From assembly GCA_022695795.1 (NCBI GenBank), contig MU404063.1, positions 248,001 to 312,000 of the forward strand: a stretch of 64,000 bases of DNA, in the 5' to 3' direction. This document shows positions 23,101 through 33,970 of this stretch, one piece after another. A program made the translations under genes and the position numbers. How positions within the stretch are numbered: the stretch's first letter is position 1; each line of letters starts with the position of its first letter. The notes beneath the pieces are model-generated. The model saw only the letters and a program-made list of their open reading frames with translations, was not told the origin of the DNA and made no database searches. The DNA comes from Biscogniauxia marginata (lineage: Eukaryota; Ascomycota; Sordariomycetes; Xylariales; Xylariaceae).

Positions 23101-26100
23101 CTTATATAATTCGAGTAACTAAGCCTAAAAATCTAACGAAGAGAGTATTACGTAAGTACCTCCGTTTTTATAAATTGTTTAAAAATAAAACAAAAAAAGA
23201 ATTACTAAAATATAACTAATAAAATCATTAAATCTACTTTAAAAAAAGAAAATAGCTAAAATTATTCTTAATATATTTTATAAATCAAGAAAAATAAAAA
23301 GCATTATAAAAGGGAATTTAAGAAGATCTCGATAAAGGATATATTCGAGAATCCGAATCCTCGTTAAGATACCCGGCAATTATGGTACCTAAAGTTAACA
23401 AAAACGAGAAGTAACGTGTCGATAAAGAAAGAAACTTAGTATAGCGACAAGTAATTAATTATTAACACTTCAATAAAATAACCAAGAAAAACGGATATTT
23501 ATTACCACTAATAAAACTTATAAGAAAATAAATTAATAAAGCTTAAATCTTTATAGTACTAGACTTTCGCGATGGATATTATATAATTAAAATGACTAAA
23601 AAACACAAATAATATATAGCTTTTTAAATAATATATAGATATTATAAGTATAAAGTTATGTTATTTAGATTTATTAACACACTCGCTATATTTTAATATA
23701 TAATTATGATAGTTCTTTACAAGTTTTTAGATAAATTTATATTTGTTTACTTAGACGATATACTAATTTATTTAGAAAACGAGAAGGAATATAAGGAACA
23801 TGTAAAGCAGGTGTTAAAAGCCCTGGAAAGGGCAAACCTACTCGTTTATTTAACTAAAAGTGAATAACATATTAAAAAACTAAATTATTTAGGGTTTATA
23901 ATAAATCTAGGAGAAATTCGTATTTAAAAGGAAAAAATAATAATAATTAAGGATTAGCTAGAACTTAAGAATGTTATAAATATATATATATTTCTTGGCT
24001 TTATTAACTATGTTAAACAACTCATTAAAGATTTCGGGCGTATCGTTAAACCATTAACGGAACTGATTACCCTAGTAAAAACAAGAAAAGCTTTCCATTT
24101 TATTAAAGAAGCTAAACAGGCCTTTTAGTAGTTAAAGGAAGTTGTAACTAGTGAGGTTATATGTAAACTTCTAAACGAAAATAAAAAGAAACGACTAAGG
24201 ATAAACGCCTTAAATTTCGCTATTAAAGCAGTCTTAAAGCAATTAAAAGATAATGGGAAATGGTACTTAGTCGCGTATTTATTTAAAACACTATATAATG
24301 CTAAACTAAACTATTAAATTTATAACAAAAAACTATTAGTAATTATTAGAGTACTAAAGGAATAAGAACCATGGCTTAGCAGAACCAAGGAACCTATTAA
24401 TATATATTTAAACTATAAGAACCTTATACGATTTATAATAATATAAACGCTTAACTAGAGACACGAGCGTTAAATAATTTTCTTGTTTAAGTTTAATTTT
24501 AAAATCTAGCATATTAAGGGAAAAGAAAATATCCAAGTAGATCTTCTTAATAAAAGGGGAGATTATAAATCAAAAATTAATAAAAGAAATATCTAGATGT
24601 TTAAATAACAAAATAACGGATTAGTTATATTAATTTATATACGAATTAACATAAGAGACTAGAAATAACGTTTTAAGGAAAATTATAGCTAAAGGGAAAA
24701 ATAATTATAATCTTAATAAAGATCTAACGACGAACTTCTTTCGTATAAAGAAAAAGTATACGTATTAGAATAAGTACAGGACGAATTCGTTAAAGAATTT
24801 CATAAACATCCTCTATACGGCCACCAAAGGATTTTTAAAACAATAAAACGACTTTAAAAAGAATTCGACTTTTTAGGAATATAATAAATAGTTAAAAAAA
24901 TTATAAAGAATTACAATATTTATAATAAGGCTAAAGCATTACGATATAAACCATATAAATTATTATAATTAACCTAGATACTTAATAAAGCATAGAATAT
25001 AATTGTATGAGACTTCGTAGTAAAACTTCTAAAGTTAAAGGATTCTACTATAAGAGTATATTATAACAGTATATAGGTAATTGTTAATAGACTCACGAAA
25101 TACGCCTACTTTTTATTATTTAACGAATCGAGCATAGCAAAACAATTAATTTTCGGCTTCTTAAAAAAATACGTTAATAAACATGGGCTACCAAAACGCG
25201 TTGTTTTAAATAAAGATAAATTATTTACGTTAAAATTTTAGATTAGCCTAATAAAACGAATAAGAATTAAGCAAAAATTGTTTATAACATATTATCCCTA
25301 GATCGACAAGCAAACAAAAAAACTGAACTAAACAATAAAACAATATTTACAAAGCTATGTTAATTAAGAAATAAATAACTAAGTAAAATTATTATTAATA
25401 ACCTAAATAGCATATAACACTTCGATTAACAAAGACATAAAAATATTATTATATAAGGCAATATATAAGTAAAAAGCGGAAGTTTAAAGACAACTAATTA
25501 AACTCACGAAAACATTAAAAGTCGAAATAAAGGCCCTAAAAGCAGAAGTACTATCCAAAAAAGTTTAAGTAGTATAATAATAACTATAAAAAGAATTATA
25601 GTTTATTCAAAATAAAATGACAAAGTACTATAATAAAAAAAGAATTAAGGGATTAATTCTTAAAAAAAGAGATATAGTTTACTTACTCTGTTAACAATAA
25701 AGCGTAACATTAAAAACACCTTAAATCAAAACAAAGCGACCTAGCAAAAAACTTAAATTCAAGAAATTAGGATTATATAAGATTAAAAAGGTTATTTTAA
25801 AAGTTAATTACAAGCTAGCACTATCAAAAAAATCCAGAATACACTTTATATTCCATATTTCGCTCCTAAAACCAGTATTAAATAACGTTATACTAAAAAA
25901 CCAATTAAAATTTAAGGAAAATCTTAATAAATATAAAATAAAAAAGATATTAAATTCAAAACGGGTTAAAAATCAACTATAATATTTTGTTAAATGGAAA
26001 AGTTACCCACTAAAAAAAAACACTTAAAAACCACTTAAACACCTAAAAAATCTAGCGGATAAACTTATGAACTTTCACCGCCAGAATCCGGATCAACCGG

Positions 26101-26110
26101 GGAAGCCTGA
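20200..26110 (+). pseudogene. Degraded gag-pol of the chromovirus
   Basis: Motifs of gag, protease, reverse transcriptase, RNase H, integrase and chromodomain can still be read across stop codons. In the integrase finger the CxxC cysteines have become tyrosines (YNIYNKAK), and most former Gln and Trp codons are TAA or TAG. Both are expected from RIP. No open frame longer than a few dozen codons remains. Confidence 0.85.
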
Positions 26111-26720
26111 GAATCCAGTTAAAACCAATCAAAAGAGGGGAAAACCCCCGAAGCAAGCATGTCTTACTCAAATTTAAACTAACGCAGCGATTCCTCCGTT
26201 CGTTGTTGTTTTTCACTAAGGCGTCTTTATTCTGCCTTAATACGCTCCTGCTTTTTCATCTTATCTAAGTTCTAAAAACCTCTCTAAATAAACTATATAC
26301 CCTTTTCTTAAAGAAAGTCTTATTACTAGTTTAAACGAATTAAACGACTTAAGGCTTTACTAGCCTTGGCTTGCTAACGCTTAAATTCTTAATAAGCCTC
26401 CTTTTAATAACGACATTAAAGATCTAGGAACGACTATTTAATAGCACGTTTTTCACGATTAACCCGTAACTTCTTAATATGAAGGTTCTTAAAAAAAATA
26501 ACGAAATAAAGTTTCCGTCGCAAAACGACATGTTTAAAGCACTATAATTTTAACACTTATTACGACCCTTTAATATCTTACAAGATAAGCCTTTATTAAA
26601 ACATTAAAAACAAGGTATAACTTTAAAACCAAATTAAGAAATCGCGCAAGCCAGTTCCTTGCGATATTTAAAGAAGGATTTCTTATTTATACGTATAAAA
26701 GATTTAATTACTCTTCTAAG
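26065..26720 (-). pseudogene. Antisense ORF overlapping the 3' end of pol (element 1), RIP-degraded
   Basis: Read on the minus strand between the chromodomain and the 3' LTR, ending in TAA at 26065. Despite stops, readable blocks include ALSRLIRL, QQDFL, RGFxNLDKMKKQERIKAE, LSEKQQRTEESLR, and near the end SGVFPSFDWF and DPDSGGESS. The same order of blocks appears antisense in the second element (62,000-62,551). I recall similar predicted proteins in many ascomycete annotations, but know no function. Confidence 0.55.
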
Positions 26721-26801
26721 AGGCATAGCGAATAATGGGATAAAAAGGAAGAAACCTACCCAATTATTTTAAAAATAAAAACAAAAAAAGGAAAGAAATA
26801 G

Positions 26802-27285
26802 TATTACAACCAACAGGAATAAAACAAGAAAAAGTCACGTGACCTTAAAGGTCCCGTGACCTAAAGTGGGATTCTTTATAACTCTCCCTAAGAATCCACA
26901 AAGAATCAAAAAAAAGTGGGATTCTTTATAACTCTCCCTAAAAATCCACAGAAAATCAAAGAGAAGTAAAATTCTCTATAACTCTCCCTAAAAATCCACA
27001 GAAAATCAAAGAGAAAATAAGTATTCTTTATTTACCTCTAAAGTATAAATAAATCGGAATCTTCTTATGTATTTAATCATTCTTTCTAGTTCTTTAGCTA
27101 TTAATCTAAAACTATAATCACTTTTTAATATTATAATAAGAGTACCTTAAAACCTCTCTAACGAACATAACATTATAAATCAATTAAACCAATCTCAATC
27201 CACTATTACCTTCAAATCAAGAAAACCTAGTACGTACTCACCTGTGAAGTCAGCTGACTAGGAACACACAGGGAGGTTCGTCACA
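26802..27285 (+). repeat. 3' LTR of the chromovirus (484 bp)
   Basis: Same sequence as the 5' LTR apart from RIP-type transitions and one extra 50-bp unit: three copies (26864-26913, 26914-26963, 26964-27013) against two. The extra unit accounts exactly for the 50-bp length difference. The outer 100 bases, ending GGTTCGTCACA, are little mutated. Confidence 0.9.
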
Positions 27286-27290
27286 CCATG

Positions 27291-29359
27291 GTCTAAGGTA
27301 TAGTAAGATATTCCCATAAGTTTAGCTAGCTAGACCACGGGATAGTGTTGGTCGTTGGTATGAGACTATATGTAATAGAATTTAACAATTAATACCCCTA
27401 AAAGCTGTATGTATGTATAGTCAGTGCGTCGCACGTAGCATAGTACCGCGAATTGAATCCGGGGAATGATATACCCACTGGAAAATTTACCGATGTGCCC
27501 TACTATAAAACTTTATCTACTCTATCTAGCAGTCTAACTCGCGATTCATCGAGAAATAGCGTTGCCGTACATTGCACCTGATAGTTCTAGCGACTTCTAA
27601 GTACCAACAGTATGGATTAATGTAGCTAGGCGATAGAAAAATCTATTGTGTCTTCACATAAAGGCTGACAACGATAGTTATTTGTAGTAGTCTTTTCTTT
27701 TCTCTTTGATAAATTTAAAATATGGATACCACACGCACTGCCCTCTTCGTAACTGCCCTTAAGTTGGTATTGTCAAGGCTATATTGTTGGTGATATGTAT
27801 ATATTAGAGTCCTTTATCCGAGCTATCCCTTTGGCATTGAATATTCACAGCCAATCCTAACATATCTACAAGCTGTATATGTTAAATCTTTTATAAGTCA
27901 ACAACCCTGGTGATAATCATAGTTGGAATCTTACGTAGCTCTCTCCATGACGGCACATTGTTGGTCGTCAAGCTCCTAGCATGGTTGATAATGAGACACT
28001 AGGTGGCTAGGTAGTATAAGCGGCTTTCTGGGTTTTGCTACCTAGTATGCATTTACTCAACTCTAATAATGATGCTTACCTACCTACGTATACTAGGTAG
28101 GTACTCGAGCGAAAAGCACACACTATAACGACCCATTTGCTGATTCAGCAGGCCTAAATAGTGACTGCTATTGGATATATTGTACGCATGGCATAGTAGA
28201 AAAAGGGATACTCCTTAGCGATGTATTGAAAAATTTCATTGCAACATGACTCCGGTAGCAACCCATCCATGCAACCCCCGGACCCCTCCGGCTCGTGCGG
28301 GAATGGGGCATATGATCTTCCTTTCCCCGAATGATAGGTAGATATGATCGCTCGAGCCTATTGAGGGGGCGGAAAATCTTTTTTACACAATCCCTTCGAG
28401 AAGTTCGGTACTTTTTGCTGCTGTCCCACTCGGAACGAGCTCCCAATCAACTATAGCAACATGTGATTGTCTACTTTACCAGGCTAAGCTTTCGCATGAG
28501 AGTCGATGTCAGGTAAGGAAAAGTTACAACATTCATACCAAGCACCAATGGACTGTTGTGTCACTTAGAATGTATCGTAAGATGGGAGTTATACTGAGAT
28601 GATTGGTTTAGGCGTAGTATTCTCACAGATCTCATTGAGTCATGAAGAAACAGCAAACTTCGACTAATACACTAAAACCCTGAGCAGCGATCCTAGGTAT
28701 GCCAGAGCATTACCTTCTACCTTCTACCTTCTACCTTCTACCTTCTACTTACCGTTGGCTTGGTGGTTTCTCTCATTTGAAGTGTCTTTGTAGAAATTCA
28801 CGAGGTCCATTCTGTAGGTCGGTAGATGATCCTAGTGGACCATCCCATAGCAAATTCGGCACCTACGGAGGCATCGTGCACTAATGAGCCCTGTCTATAT
28901 GCAGGAACATCAACTAATCATATAAACCACAATTAACTGCAAACTCGGCCTGTTCCGTAAATAATCACCTAGGCGATCTTGTGACCAATAACAAAGCGGT
29001 ACGATGAAACGTCGGTGCGCATAAAACCAGGTAATATAAGGAGACAATGCTAAATCAGATGAGAGCTAACCGACAATTTACATATCTGCGGAGTTCCACC
29101 GGGATCCCGGGCCATCTTGCCATCCTCCTGAATTCAACGCGGTGGCCTCACTTCCGGTCAGAATAGGCATGAGATGGCTTGGCATACGGAACGCATGGAA
29201 GTTGGAGAATCGAAATTTATCCCGTCGAGGTCCTTATGGTTGTATCAGAGAATACATATATATCTATGACATTTAGGTGATCACTGGCGAGGGCAATTCT
29301 TGTCAATCCACCGTGTTCGACAGGACTCATCGCCCTCGCCTGCAAAAAGAGACTTCAAG
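27291..29359. other. Intergenic upstream of GH7
   Basis: About 2 kb with no supported gene. A 7-bp tandem repeat (TACCTTC, about five units) lies at 28,711-28,747. The right end is the GH7 promoter region. Confidence 0.5.
29255..29264 (+). promoter_or_regulatory. TATA-like element upstream of GH7
   Basis: CATATATATC lies about 100 bases before the GH7 start codon, a usual TATA position in fungi once a short leader is allowed. No experimental support. Confidence 0.35.
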
Positions 29360-30702
29360 ATGACTGGGACTATGACTCGCAACCATCTGGCGCTTAGCCT
29401 CGCCCTCTTGGGGCTCGCCGCAGCTCAGAAGCCTGGCTCAACCCCCGATACGCACCCAGAATTGACAACGTACCGATGCACCGTTGCAGATGGTTGTACG
29501 GAAGCTACCAACTATCTAGTGCTTGACTCATCCGCCCATGGTGTCCACCAAGTCAACGATAGCAGCCTTGGCTGTGGTGATTGGGGAAGCGGCGCGGATC
29601 CGACGGTCTGCCCGACGGTGGAGGCATGTGCCGAGAACTGTGTAATGGAAGGGGTGACCGACTATAACGCCGTCGGAGTTGAGACGAACGGGTCCTCGCT
29701 CCGGCTGCTCCAGCTTGTGGACGGCACTGTCAAGTCCCCTAGAATATACCTGCTGGACGAGCAAAAGGAGGCATACGAAATGGTGAAGTTCACTGGAGGA
29801 GAATTTACCTTCGACGTCGACGTCACGCATCTGCCCTGTGGCATGAACAGTGCTTTGTACCTTTCTGAGATGTTGGCAGATGGCGGGAAAAGTGAATTGA
29901 ACCCTGGAGGAGCTGCTTGGGGTACTGGGTACTGTGATGCGCAGTGCTACGTTACCCCTTGGGTTAACGGTATCGTAAGTAGTATCTAGTTCACCATGAC
30001 TTATGAGCTCTATCAATGGCAGCCGACTAACAGAACCTCTAGGGTAACGTCGAATCAAAGGGCGTTTGCTGCAACGAAATGGACATCTGGGAGGCGAACT
30101 CACGAGCCAACCAGATCGCTCCTCACACATGCAACCAAACTGGACCATACCTCTGCGATGGTGCAGAGTGCGAGGACGATGGTGTTTGCGACAAGAGTGG
30201 ATGTGGATGGAACCCTTACCGTCTCAACCAGGAGGACTACTACGGAACGGGCGAGACCTTTGATGTCGACACCACGAAGCCATTCACAGTTGTCACTCAG
30301 TTCCCCGCTGATGAAGACGGTAACCTGATTGAAATTCATCGCCTGTACGTGCAAGACGGCCAAGTGATCAAGTCCGAGACTGTGCAGAAGGAGGGTGTCC
30401 CCGAGGTTGCCTTCGAGAACGACGAATACTGTGCTGCAACAGGTGCTACCAAGTTCATGGACCTCGGTGCTATGGCGGGCATGGGCGACGCAATGACGAG
30501 AGGCATGGTGTTGATCTTTAGCTTGTGGTGGGATGAGGGCGGCAACATGTTGTGGCTCGACGGGGCCGATAATGGTGCTGGCCCCTGCAATGCGACTGAA
30601 GGCAACCCAGCAACCATTCAGGTTATCGAACCTGCACCTGAAGTTACTTTCAGCAACATCAAGTGGGGAGAGATTGGTTCGACATTCTCTACAACGGCTT
30701 AA
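29360..30702 (+). CDS. Secreted GH7 glycoside hydrolase, endo-beta-1,4-glucanase type, without CBM1
   Basis: Cellulase acting outside the cell with retention of configuration. Two exons, 29360-29974 and 30043-30702, around a 68-nt GT-AG intron with branch site GACTAAC; 424 aa. The signal peptide (about residues 1-22, ...LGLAAA) exposes Gln23, the usual pyroglutamate start of GH7 enzymes. The frame opens upstream with TTG, so the ATG at 29360 is chosen (29372 also possible). The catalytic motif is E217-M-D219-I-W-E222: nucleophile, assisting Asp and acid/base. Many cysteines (CCNEMD, CDAQCY, CGWNPY) fit the disulphide-rich fold. The late block GPCNATEGNP...VTFSNIKWGEIGSTF is endoglucanase-like, while DIWEANS and NMLWLDG resemble cellobiohydrolases. 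The protein ends right after the core, with no linker or CBM1. EG versus CBH activity is inferred from the shorter loops. Confidence 0.9.
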
Positions 30703-32426
30703 TGAAATAAACGGGCTTGTATATGTATCATGAGACATAAATAATAATTCACCATGAAGTCAATGGCTCGGCAATAGTCACTGTGTGCGCATGACTTTAA
30801 CCGAGGCATTAATCAATATGAAGATGTAATCAATGACCAAGAATCAACAGTTGTAGACTTCGTAAAGTGTACTGGAACTTAAACTATTGAAGCCGGCAAT
30901 AGGGACATCTCTCGGCTATTACTAGAATTTTTGTTATTACATAATTCAATAGGCGGTATGCCCATGCGCGAGTTTATTTATATCTATCAATTTGCCGATC
31001 TCGAGCGTAGTATAGAAATAGTCCTAGTACGACATAACCTCGAAATTTGCGACCGCCAGATTGACCGTTTTCTCGGGATTTATCTCACATGCATACCCGT
31101 CGCGCAAGCGGCCAAACAAGCGGTGTCGATATGCTGTGTGCCAACCTGGTAGCTGTTCGTAGAAAGTGACATAAGCAAGCGCGAGCAAATAGTCGTTTAC
31201 GCTCAGCGACTTGCAGCATGACAGAGCCTATTATTAAGTGTTGCGCAACACTTTCATTGGTGAGAATCTCTACTATGTCAGCACTAGCCCCCAACATAGC
31301 TGCCTCCTAGGTCATTCATGCAGTGGCTAAGAGCTGAAAATAAGGCTGTCTACATTGAGTAGAGAATTTCGATATATAAAGGATTGACTCCTGCTCGTGT
31401 CAAATAGCCTTGGATCTGGCAAGCACATCGATATCGACAAGTCAAGCATTTGTGTCAGTCGTGCGTATTATTAGTTTCGAAGCCTACCTTTCTCTTTCCT
31501 CTTCATCCTGAGCTTAGTTCCTTGATAACCAGGCTTAAGTCGTCCCAAACATGCATCTCACTCAGTTTATCGGCGGCGGCAAGGAAGAAAACATTCGCGG
31601 ACGACCGAAGGGCTCTCACCAGTGCCATTAATGATGGATATAGGGTTAGTAAAGCTATCTTAGTCACATTGGACAATACGCCAGTGGCGGTAATATAATT
31701 GGAGTGGAAATAACTTGAGCAAAACAGATGGGCGACTAATGCTTGACAGGATCATCTTATTACATACTTCGCTGCTATATCGTTGGAATTGGCGTATTGT
31801 TATAAGAATACCATGGCGAACCGACCAGACCCATTCTTAAAGATTGATATACAAATAGAGAGAGAGAGTTATGTAGTCTTGCAAATGGTCAAGGACTAAA
31901 AGAGATGAGATGTAATCTAGGAGTGCTAAAAGCGGAGAGGGGTTATCAAATTATCTCCTGGCCTTCATATATATTGGGAGGTTGAATCAGGAATATCATA
32001 GACTTTTCCAAACATATTAGCAGCCCAAGGTCGGCTGGTCTGAATCAGGGAAGACGAATTTGAAAAGATCTCAAACAGAACAAAGATAGAATCGAAGTTG
32101 AAGATGGCTATTGAGATTTCTTTTTACCTTTGAGCTCTTAAATCGAATTAGACTTCTTATAAAACCTCAAACAAGAAAACTCCTTACTCCTTCCGTATCT
32201 TCTACTTTCATTTCCCGCCCGTATCCTTCAATCCATAAGGATCACCGTAGAGCGTTGAATTTCACATATTCTAGAAGAACCCGTAGAGGTTTGCACCCTT
32301 TAATTTCAACGGGAAGCCTGATAGGCGGTTGCATTGTGTCCTGAATTGTCGCTGGCGCAAGGGGCTTGGATGTGCACACTAATTTATTTAGAACTATTAT
32401 ATATCTTAAATTGATGACTGCTAAAC
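30703..32426. other. Intergenic, no supported gene
   Basis: About 1.7 kb. Open frames at 30.9-31.3 kb on both strands overlap and show no family signal. A short GA run lies near 31,856-31,868. Confidence 0.5.
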
Positions 32427-33970
32427 CTATTTGTAAGCACCCCGTAGGTGCTGTATAATGTCTTCGCGGCTGGCAGTTGCTTCTTGTCCTATTGGATTTA
32501 CATGCCAGTCAATATCGCCGGTGGCCTTGTTATTTGTCGATCCCCTTGAGACGGTCCGCTCACTATCAATCTGGCTGAAGCTATCCAGCGCATATTCCGT
32601 CGAAACAAAACGGCTGTATTGGGCGTTCTTTGCCTTCTGGTTCTTTTCCCCAAAGCCACCAAACATAAGAAAAGCACGGTCATTGTCTGGCCTATCTACC
32701 ACTTGAATGGCGGGGAGCTCGCCCATGTGTTTTGGTGCAATGTGTCTGAAGAATTGGGCAAGTGATGGGAAAGTGGCACATATAACCAAGAGGTTGGCCT
32801 CGATGATACTAGCAGCACATATTGTTAGCAAAGAAGTTCACTCTCGTCGGACAGCCAGGTAATCTTACAGCCAGTACAGCTTAGGTGCTGACGCCCAGGT
32901 TATATCCACTTGGTTTTGCTGATCAATATCCACGTATAAGAGGACTGCAGCAACAACGATGGTCCTTAGCGTCATAACAAATAAATTAGCATCTAGCATA
33001 CTAGTGATTCCAAGAGACTAGACCTACACAACACCAATAAGGAACATCGTGGCCAGAGAAACCCTCTGTTTCCAATGAATTCTTAGATGCATGATCATTG
33101 TGGCTGGAATGATTAGCAGTGCTATATCGGTAATGAGGCCTGTGATACCCGAGGCTTTGGATATTGCCGACAGATCAATGCATTGATAATCGTTTATAGT
33201 GACATCCCAGGCTCTGGCGATTGGTTGACATGAGAATATAGTGGCCAGGGTAAGCCCAAGGGAAGATCCGAGCACCTGTTTCAAGACGTAAGTATCTTAG
33301 TATATGTAATTATACAGGAATCTCCGACTGACAAAGAACATGACGAAAAAGATAACTAATCTGTGCCACGGTCGCTGCATGAAACGAAAGTAGTATATCA
33401 AAAGAGCCATCTTAGCAAAAAGACTGCAGAGCGTGTATAGAATCGGCAATGAATAACCCTGCCTGAAGTATGTAGCGAAGGCGTCGAAGGTGAGCTCCCA
33501 GGCGTGAGTGCCCAAAGCACCAAGCACGGTGGTATCTGTGTGTCGATGCATAAGTATATTGATGAAAACCCCCGGCTAATTGTAGTAAAAGAAGCTTACG
33601 GATAATAATGGCAGTCATTGCTAGAAGGATTACCTAGCATTTCGCGTGTGAATTCAACATGCTCCCAAACGTTGTTGCTGATCAGCTCGTACCCATGCAA
33701 CGAGTAGGCATCCTTTTCATGTCGTTAGCTTAATGGGAACATACAAGACACAGATGTCAGCTTGCCATCATCTAAAAAAAGCCCTTTCTCCAGAAAGAGG
33801 CGAACGTATAATCTCTGACACACAAATAATAAGGTAACAACACCAAGAGCACCGGATGTCCAATTCAACGCGTCGACGAATTGTCTCTGTGGGTTTTCGA
33901 AATCGACAATGTAGCCGTCTGGTGGAGGAAGCGCTGTCACGGTACCGTCGGGGTACGAATACAAGGCCAT
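32427..33970 (-). CDS. PTH11-like seven-transmembrane rhodopsin-domain protein (second copy type)
   Basis: Fungal rhodopsin-like integral membrane protein, probable receptor-type sensor. Seven exons: 33970-33766, 33712-33693, 33633-33600, 33535-33333, 33275-33028, 32964-32869, 32808-32427; 1188 nt, 395 aa, phases all closing. Blocks: an extracellular N-terminus, TM1 ending CQRLYVRLF, LFLDDGCLLVAWVILLAMT, LGALGTHAWELTFDAF, LCSLFAKMALLIYYFRFMQR, SSLGLTLATIFSCQPIARAWD, YQCIDLSA, ITDIALLIIPATMIMHLRI, FLIGVVTIVVAAV, LYWLIIEANLLVICATFPSL, and a long polar tail. Intron 1 (33765-33713, 53 nt) uses a GC donor (GCAAGC) with branch GCTAAC; the others are GT-AG, 57-64 nt. It belongs to a different subfamily from the receptor at 15.5-16.9 kb. 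Ligand unknown. Confidence 0.82.

Larger units (their letters stand above)
19681..27290 (+). mobile_element. Complete Ty3/gypsy chromovirus retrotransposon, RIP-inactivated, with 5-bp target-site duplication
   Basis: A 7.6-kb element (19686-27285) on the plus strand, flanked by CCATG at 19681-19685 and 27286-27290. LTRs start TGTTAC and end TCACA/TTATA. Inside, in order, are traces of gag with a CCHC knuckle (about 21,257-21,300), protease (about 22,690), reverse transcriptase with VYLDDIL (23,745-23,765), RNase H (about 24,190), integrase with the HKHPLYGH zinc-binding start (about 24,810) and catalytic-core start WDFVVKL (about 25,007), and a chromodomain (about 25,930-26,050). That order plus the chromodomain defines a chromovirus. 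Stops occur throughout and composition is extremely AT-rich; LTR comparison shows TG-to-TA and CA-to-TA changes, the RIP signature. It cannot encode working proteins. Confidence 0.92.
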
